Origin: CAYJAD01 sp964370015
GTDB lineage: Bacteria > Desulfobacterota > Desulfovibrionia > Desulfovibrionales > Desulfovibrionaceae
DNA: 64,000 nucleotides
Assembly (NCBI GenBank): GCA_964370015.1
Contig: CAYJHD010000003.1
Location: 1 to 64,000 of the forward strand
Direction of reading: 5' to 3'
Notes under the pieces: generated by a model
What the model was told of the DNA's origin: nothing
What the model saw: only the letters and a program-made list of their open reading frames with translations
The model's database searches: none
Position numbers and translations under genes: made by a program
Shown here: in pieces, positions 59,431 through 64,000 of the stretch
Numbering within the stretch: the stretch's first letter is position 1
How the letters are laid out: each line of letters begins with the position of its first letter

Positions 59431-60342
59431 TTACGACACTTGTGGGGCATTTTGAGGAGAATGCGACTTCCACGCCACAAGCCCCACGGCTGCCAAAATA
59501 CACACAGCACCCAACACATTACCCCATGTGGCCTGTTCACCCAATAAGTAGACACCGGCCCAAAGACCCGTGGCAGGCTCAAGCCCGCCTAAAATGGAGG
59601 CCAAGGAGGGCCCCACAAGACGCACGGCAAAGACCAAACAAATATTGGCCACAACCCCCGTCACCAAGGAAAGTGTGAATAATTCTTGCCATTGACTGGC
59701 AGAACTTGGCATTTGCAAATCTCCCATACACAAACCATACAGCATGCAAAACAAGCCAGTGCCGAGCATTATATACATGGCTGTGACAAATTCATTGGGA
59801 CATGTAAATTTTGCCACTTGAATACCCAATACATACAATGCCATGAATATTGCACAAAAAATGGTTAAAAACATGCCCCAAAGAGTTATTTTAACGCCGC
59901 TGGTGCCAAGAAAGACATCTTGTAAAGAGAATATGGCCACGCCCAGCACAATGAGCAAAGCCGATACAGCTGTACTCATGCGAAAACGCTCTCCGAAAAA
60001 GGCCACCATACAAAATACCACAAAAATGGGATAACAATATTGCACTGTTACCACAATTCCTGTGTCCATTTCCAAAAATGCAGCCATGAAGGCTAAAGCG
60101 GTGAGGGCATAAAAAAGGCTCACACCAAGAAATTTTACTATGTCGCTTTTACACACCACAAAAACACGCCAACTACGTTTGCGCACCAAGATAAAAAGCG
60201 CAACCATGAGGCTTGCCAGTAAAAAACGAAAGGTATTTACCGTGGAAAAGGAAAGACCCTCACCCATGAGCGGCACAGAAAAAAGCGCAATGAGACCGTA
60301 AGCGCAAGCCGCAACAACGGCATAAATAAAACCGCGCAGCAT
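59431..60342 (-). CDS. EamA-family (DMT) transporter
   Basis: A 303-residue membrane protein with ten predicted spans formed by two EamA repeats. Family signatures include NTFRFLLASLMVALFI, CYPIFVVFCMVAFFGERFRMSTAVSALLIVLGVAIF and LEPATGLWAGVYLLGEQATWGNVLGAVCILAAVGLV. Members export amino acids and metabolites. Substrate is unknown. It starts 2 bp after the short FlgC-like gene. Confidence 0.88.
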   Translation of the reverse strand: MLRGFIYAVVAACAYGLIALFSVPLMGEGLSFSTVNTFRFLLASLMVALFILVRKRSWRVFVVCKSDIVKFLGVSLFYALTALAFMAAFLEMDTGIVVTVQYCYPIFVVFCMVAFFGERFRMSTAVSALLIVLGVAIFSLQDVFLGTSGVKITLWGMFLTIFCAIFMALYVLGIQVAKFTCPNEFVTAMYIMLGTGLFCMLYGLCMGDLQMPSSASQWQELFTLSLVTGVVANICLVFAVRLVGPSLASILGGLEPATGLWAGVYLLGEQATWGNVLGAVCILAAVGLVAWKSHSPQNAPQVS

Positions 60343-60344
60343 GA

Positions 60345-60653
60345 CTATACTTTCATGCTCACGATGACACCAAGGGTATCATCCAGCGATTGTACGGCTG
60401 TGGCATTGGCGGCATGGGCTGTTTCGTACACGATGGAGTTCACAAACTCCGTGGCGTAGTCGGTGTAACCATCGGCCATGGGGGGCACAATAACTTCGGT
60501 GTGAGCTTGCACACCGCCGGAAAAACTTTCCACAAATTCAGTGCGAATATGCCCCTCTCGATTGATGCCGGTCACATTGTAAGCCACGCTTTCCATGCCT
60601 TGTTGAAAGGCCTGCAGCGCAGAAGAACTGGAATAAAGTGCTGAGATAGTCAT
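60345..60653 (-). CDS. Short flagellar rod/hook-like protein (FlgC/FlgE-type ends)
   Basis: A 102-residue protein that looks like a minimal axial flagellar protein. The N-terminus, ISALYSSSSALQAFQQGMESVAYNVTGINREGHIRTEF, resembles the rod N-terminal motif (GL-x-A-x-x-x-x-M-x-x-x-x-x-N-I-A-N). The C-terminus, DYATEFVNSIVYETAHAANATAVQSLDDTLGVIVSMKV, resembles the rod C-terminal coiled coil (M-x-x-A-x-x-A-Y-x-A-N-x-x-x). It is shorter than FlgC (about 135). GAGG precedes the ATG at 60653; a longer in-frame reading from 60779 lacks a site. It leads an operon of membrane proteins, not flagellar genes. Confidence 0.7.
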   Translation of the reverse strand: MTISALYSSSSALQAFQQGMESVAYNVTGINREGHIRTEFVESFSGGVQAHTEVIVPPMADGYTDYATEFVNSIVYETAHAANATAVQSLDDTLGVIVSMKV

Positions 60654-60952
60654 AAAAACCTCAAGGGATATACGCGTATTTTGCACTGAGTATAATATCT
60701 TATATGCCTTGTCCAGCACTAAAAAGCATGGGCTCCCATGGGTAATAATTACATCATGAACTATGCTTATATTTTCCATGTAAATATTGTTGCTAATATG
60801 TGCATAACTCTGTTCGTAAAATGTGCGTAATTATGAAAAATAGTATTATATTAACAAATTAAAGTAAGTGTTAAAATCTTTCCAGATGCATCCATGATAC
60901 GGATTATTCATTACCAAAGATGAAAATTTTTACTACATATAGTATTCATTGG

Positions 60953-61101
60953 CTTTGCGCTCTCGCTCGGGGGTAAGGGATGTGAAGTTGTTTGTTTTTT
61001 TATGTGCTGGCTTATGGAAGCTATTTTGTAATGCAATATCTTATCGTTTTGCGCTCCCGCGCGGGGGCAAGGGCCTCTTGGGGCTAGTTGCCCCGCCGGC
61101 C
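60953..61101. repeat. Interspersed noncoding repeat, copy C (first part)
   Basis: Two GC-rich units (60953-60979 and 61047-61075) with the same spacer as copy A, followed by GGGGCTAGTTGCCCC as in copy B. It therefore joins both other copies. It lies in the 1.2-kb gap 60654-61872, where I see no supported gene. Confidence 0.75.
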
Positions 61102-61452
61102 CTTACAATCCCGCTCCCCCACATGAGCCTGCTGTGGTCTTTCCTTTCGGGACTCTCTGCTCGCTTACGCTTTCAGAGGATTCCCTACAGGGCTACGGCC
61201 TACAAGGTAGGCCTACGCGACACAGCAACGGCTTTTTACATCGCCACATACACAATGAAATTTCGCTTTCCGTAACTCGCCCCCCTACATGACACATGCT
61301 ATAGCTAATAAATTCTTTGAAGCGTCACATAATTCGATATTTCAGCAGATAATGAAACCATTCCCATCTTCATATAAAGGAAAATCACCATCCAAAGCAG
61401 AAACAAGTCTGTGCAGTGCCACAGGGCGAGACCTTGGCTCGTCCTGCCCGTA

Positions 61453-61641
61453 GTACATCCTTTTGAGCGAAGCGAAAAAGAGGTATGTAGGGAATGGCAA
61501 CTGCCAGTCTGCAAGGGGGGAAGCCGGGGTTTAAAAGGGGCTGGCAGGGGGGCAAAGCCACCCATGAAGCCCCTTTCAAAATAACATAATAGTAAACGTT
61601 AAAATCTTTTATCTCCTCGATGACGCGGACTCTACGTTATC
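61453..61641. repeat. Interspersed noncoding repeat, copy C (second part)
   Basis: Matches 52961-53100 of copy B, from GTACATCC through GAAGCGAAAAAGAGGTATGT, GAAGCCCCTTT and CTACGTTATC. About 350 bp of unmatched sequence (61102-61452) separates it from the first part. The remaining gap to 61872 is A/T-rich with no gene seen. Confidence 0.7.
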
Positions 61642-61872
61642 AGAAACAAAAACTTCACCCATACAGACATTGTGCATAAGTCTGTGCGTAAAATGTGCAT
61701 AACTCATAATTGTTATATGATTTAGCCGTATTACACATCACAGCATACTATGAAAAACAAAACATGCTCACAAATACTCCAAGCCATCCACTACACATAA
61801 AAATATTGCTTGCCCCCCAAAAGTAGGCTATTTTGCTTGCGTACATGACACTATTTTACCTGCAGGATTTTT

Positions 61873-62055
61873 ATGAACAAAGAATTGCTCGAGCTACTTG
61901 CTTGTCCTCAATGCCGCGGCCCTTTAACCATTCAAGTTATCAAAGGCAAAGATAAAGGCCTCATTTGCGAAGCATGCGCTTTGGTCTATCCCATTCGCGA
62001 CGCCATTCCCATCATGTTGGTGGAAGAAGCCGCGCCGCTGAAAAAAGACGATTAG
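61873..62055 (+). CDS. Trm112-like small zinc-binding protein
   Basis: A 60-residue protein matching the Trm112/YcaR family: MNKELLELLACPQCRGPLTIQV (first CxxC at 11-14), then GLICEACALVYPIRDAIPIML (second CxxC). Four Cys bind zinc. In eukaryotes and archaea Trm112 activates several methyltransferases; a similar chaperone-like role is proposed for bacteria. It ends 5 bp before the YfcE-like gene. Confidence 0.92.
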   Translation: MNKELLELLACPQCRGPLTIQVIKGKDKGLICEACALVYPIRDAIPIMLVEEAAPLKKDD

Positions 62056-62060
62056 AAAAT

Positions 62061-62687
62061 ATGCGTATTCTCATAGCTTCTGATTTGCACGGTGCTCTGG
62101 ACAGTGCAGAATTTCTTTGCCAAAAAGCAGAAAAATTACAGCCCCATATGTGTCTCCTCTTGGGGGACTATCTTTATCATGGCCCGCGCAATCCCTTGCC
62201 CAAAACGTACACACCGCAAGATGTGGCCACAAAATTAGGCCATATCGCCAAGCTTGGCGTGCAAATCATGGCTGTGCGCGGCAATTGCGATGCGCAGGTG
62301 GACGAAGGACTTTTGCCCTTTCCCCTCACAGAAGAAGCGCAACTCTCCGTGGATGGGCATACCTTTTTGGCGGCTCATGGGCATCAATACGGGCGCGATC
62401 CGGATTTTTCCAAGGTTCCCTCCGGCACCATTATGCTCACGGGGCACATTCATTTTCCCGTGGCTTGCCAAAGAAATAACGTGGTGTGGTGGAATCCAGG
62501 TTCGCTGAGCTTACCCAAAAAATCTTTCCCGCGCACCTATGCTGTCTATGAGAAAAATATCTTCACCGTTTTTGATATGCAAGACACGGTGATTATTCGC
62601 CATGAGCTTGGCAGTGACACACAGCCCAAGCTGCAAGATTCTTCTTTCATTACGCAAGATGCCTCGGCCTATTTTGGATTATACTAA
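62061..62687 (+). CDS. YfcE-like phosphodiesterase (calcineurin-type metallophosphatase)
   Basis: A 208-residue protein. The five motifs of the family are visible: SDLHG (about 7-11), LLGDYLYHGPRN (about 35-46), RGNCDA (about 73-78), AAHGHQYG (about 105) and TGHIHFPV (about 130). E. coli YfcE cleaves phosphodiesters with Mn2+. A trailing stretch after about 180 is not conserved. It is in tight series with the Trm112-like gene and the DUF362 gene (3-bp gap). Confidence 0.92.
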   Translation: MRILIASDLHGALDSAEFLCQKAEKLQPHMCLLLGDYLYHGPRNPLPKTYTPQDVATKLGHIAKLGVQIMAVRGNCDAQVDEGLLPFPLTEEAQLSVDGHTFLAAHGHQYGRDPDFSKVPSGTIMLTGHIHFPVACQRNNVVWWNPGSLSLPKKSFPRTYAVYEKNIFTVFDMQDTVIIRHELGSDTQPKLQDSSFITQDASAYFGLY

Positions 62688-62690
62688 ACC

Positions 62691-63677
62691 ATGACCTGTC
62701 CTGTTCCCTACACTGTGGCCCTGCAACATTGCCCTTCTTACGCCTTTGAGCAGGTGCAAGAAGCCGTCAAACTGGTGTTGCAAGACAGCGGCATTGTGGG
62801 ATGTGGCCATAACCAAACACAGCAAAATCCCAAGCTCACACGCGGTATGCATGTGTTGGTGAAACCCAATCTTTTGCGCGCGCAGGAGTTATCTTGCACC
62901 CATCCTCATGTGGTGAAAGCCCTATGCGTGGCTTTGCAAGAACAGGGCATTAAAGTGCTGGTGGCCGATTCAGCGGGCTTTGGCACGGCATCCTCAGTGG
63001 CACAAAGCATAGGTTTGCAAGAAGCCTTACGTCCTTTAGGTTTGCAGGTGCAAGAATTTAACGGCGTGCAAAAGCTCCCCTTGCGCTTTGGGGCAAAAAA
63101 TCTCGGCTCATGGGGCATTGCCAAACAAGCATTGGAATGCGATGCCATATTTTCTTTGCCGCGCATAAAAGCCCATAGCCAAATGGGCATGACCTTAAGC
63201 GTGAAAAATCTTTTTGGATGCATTGTGGGCTTGCGTAAAGCTCTGGCCCATGCCGTGCAAGGAAAGGATTTGGAAGATTTTTGTCATAGTATTTTAGCCC
63301 TGTATGCAGCTTTACCCACCACGGTGGCCTTGGCAGACGGCATAGTGGCCATGCATAAGAGGGGGCCTTCGGGCGGCGAGCCGTATAACCTTAATATATT
63401 GGCGGCAAGCACCAATGCCCTGGCCTTGGACACGGCCATATACGCTCTTTTGCACAAAAAGCCCAGTGAAATTCCCCTGTGGCACAGTGCCCAAAATGCC
63501 AACATGTCCGAAGCCTTTGAGCAAAATATTCATTATATTGGCGCGCAACCGCCACACATATACCCTAGCACTCAAGAGACAGACTTTGCATTGCCCGCGC
63601 AGCTCATGGATGTGTGTTTTCAGCCGCACAGGCTGTTGCAAAGCCTTGCCAAAAGAGTGTGGAATCGTACTTTTTAA
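62691..63677 (+). CDS. DUF362 domain protein
   Basis: A 328-residue protein of the DUF362 family (iron-sulfur-associated; function unknown). Core blocks are VLVKPNLLRAQELSCTHPHVVKALCVALQEQG, VLVADSAGFGT, and IFSLPRIKAHSQMGMTLSVKNLFGCIVGLRKALAHA. Many relatives carry a C-terminal ferredoxin-type domain with CxxC clusters; none is seen here, so this copy is the plain form. It runs 3 bp from the YfcE-like gene and 9 bp from thiE. Confidence 0.85.
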   Translation: MTCPVPYTVALQHCPSYAFEQVQEAVKLVLQDSGIVGCGHNQTQQNPKLTRGMHVLVKPNLLRAQELSCTHPHVVKALCVALQEQGIKVLVADSAGFGTASSVAQSIGLQEALRPLGLQVQEFNGVQKLPLRFGAKNLGSWGIAKQALECDAIFSLPRIKAHSQMGMTLSVKNLFGCIVGLRKALAHAVQGKDLEDFCHSILALYAALPTTVALADGIVAMHKRGPSGGEPYNLNILAASTNALALDTAIYALLHKKPSEIPLWHSAQNANMSEAFEQNIHYIGAQPPHIYPSTQETDFALPAQLMDVCFQPHRLLQSLAKRVWNRTF

Positions 63678-63686
63678 GGAGACGCT

Positions 63687-64000
63687 ATGCCCTGTATTTT
63701 ACCTAACCAAACAGATATGTATGCCCTTACCGACAGCAAGCTCAGCCTTGGGCGTCCTTTGGAGTATGTGGCACGCGCTCTTTTAGAAAGCGGTGTGAAG
63801 ATTTTGCAATATCGCGAAAAAAAGGCCAAAGCCGGTCAAATGCTGGAAGAATGCCGCCTTTTACGTGCTTTAACTTTGGAAGCCGGCGCGTGTTTCATTG
63901 TGAATGATCACATAGACATTGCCCTTTTGGTGGATGCCGATGGCGTGCATGTGGGTCAGGAAGATTTGCCGGTGACGGAAGTACGCCGCCTTGTGGGGCC
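63687..64000 (+). CDS. thiE: Thiamine phosphate synthase, N-terminal part (runs off window)
   Basis: The first 104 residues are present. MYALTDSKLSLGRPLEYVARALLESGVKILQYREKKAKAGQM carries the family's QYREK pyrophosphate-binding motif (about 40-44), and CFIVNDHIDIALLVDADGVHVGQEDLPV the NDxxxxAxxxxADGVHxGQxD motif. ThiE joins the pyrimidine and thiazole parts to give thiamine phosphate, substrate of ThiL (6643-7692). AAGGAG precedes the ATG by 6 nt. The right end is cut by the window. Confidence 0.95.
   Translation, partial: MPCILPNQTDMYALTDSKLSLGRPLEYVARALLESGVKILQYREKKAKAGQMLEECRLLRALTLEAGACFIVNDHIDIALLVDADGVHVGQEDLPVTEVRRLVG

Noticed and set aside
60949..61275. 108-residue plus-strand frame in the repeat-rich gap
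   Set aside because: It starts inside the noncoding repeat copy C, has no ribosome-binding site and shows no protein-like pattern.
62600..63690. Possible TPP riboswitch for thiE or for thiL
   Set aside because: No CTGAGA-type thi-box was seen before either gene; thiE follows an open reading frame by 9 bp and thiL follows the helicase by 13 bp.
1..64000. CRISPR arrays, tRNA or rRNA genes
   Set aside because: No regularly spaced direct repeats with unique spacers and no tRNA-like T-loop/acceptor pairs or rRNA stretches were noticed. A covariance-model scan (tRNAscan-SE, Infernal) would settle it.

Overview
The window looks like a chromosomal segment of a motile, Gram-negative anaerobe of the Desulfovibrionaceae (Desulfobacterota). 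I base this on gene content: the flgI-flgJ-flgN-flgK-flgL-csrA-fliW flagellar block, a flgM gene preceded by a small gene of unknown function, FecR-domain/RTX-like surface proteins, orphan phenylacetate-CoA ligase and LarE genes, and a compact mid-GC genome with many TAATG stop/start overlaps. No ribosomal RNA gene lies in the window, so the species assignment is inference.

Layout. 1-12 kb is housekeeping: dnaJ, rpoZ, a TtcA-like tRNA thiolase, an M23 peptidase, an amino-acid ABC permease, flgM, thiL, a UvrD/PcrA helicase and mutY. A candidate sigma-54-driven small RNA with an anti-Shine-Dalgarno loop lies at 4.69-4.76 kb. 12.0-17.2 kb is a decayed prophage: endolysin, a 149-bp palindromic MITE-like element, terminase, GNAT-like protein, LexA-type repressor and Mor-like activator. 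17.2-24.5 kb holds a Cys-rich FeoB-associated peptide, hisHF, a diguanylate cyclase, a PAS-GAF-GGDEF-EAL protein and larE. 24.6-30.5 kb holds paaK and two tandem FecR/RTX-like surface proteins. 30.6-38.2 kb is the flagellar block on the minus strand. 38.4-44.3 kb has PHP and U32 proteins and phoB-phoR-pstB-phoU. 44.6-51.6 kb has an autotransporter, an LpoA-like lipoprotein, gatCA and cheW. 51.6-58.1 kb has gapA, pstSCA and a two-domain acyltransferase resembling OlsF-type ornithine-lipid synthases. 58.1-64 kb has a four-gene membrane-protein operon, a repeat-rich gap, a Trm112-like protein, a YfcE-like phosphodiesterase, a DUF362 protein and the start of thiE.

How it works together. Three regulons can be read from the DNA. 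(i) Flagellar: -24/-12 (sigma-54-like) elements precede flgN-flgK-flgL and, more weakly, flgI. Sigma-28 elements of the form TAAAGTTT-N11-xCCGATxx precede the flgM operon and cheW. CsrA and its antagonist FliW are encoded beside the hook-junction genes. (ii) Phosphate: near-identical Pho-box pairs (TTGTCA-N5-TTGTAAC) precede phoB and pstS, linking two Pst clusters about 9 kb apart, and the OlsF-like gene next to pstA suggests phosphorus-free lipid synthesis under phosphate limitation. (iii) Cyclic-di-GMP: one synthase and one composite synthase/phosphodiesterase lie side by side near surface-protein genes. A family of noncoding repeats occupies the gaps before the autotransporter, pstS and the Trm112-like gene.
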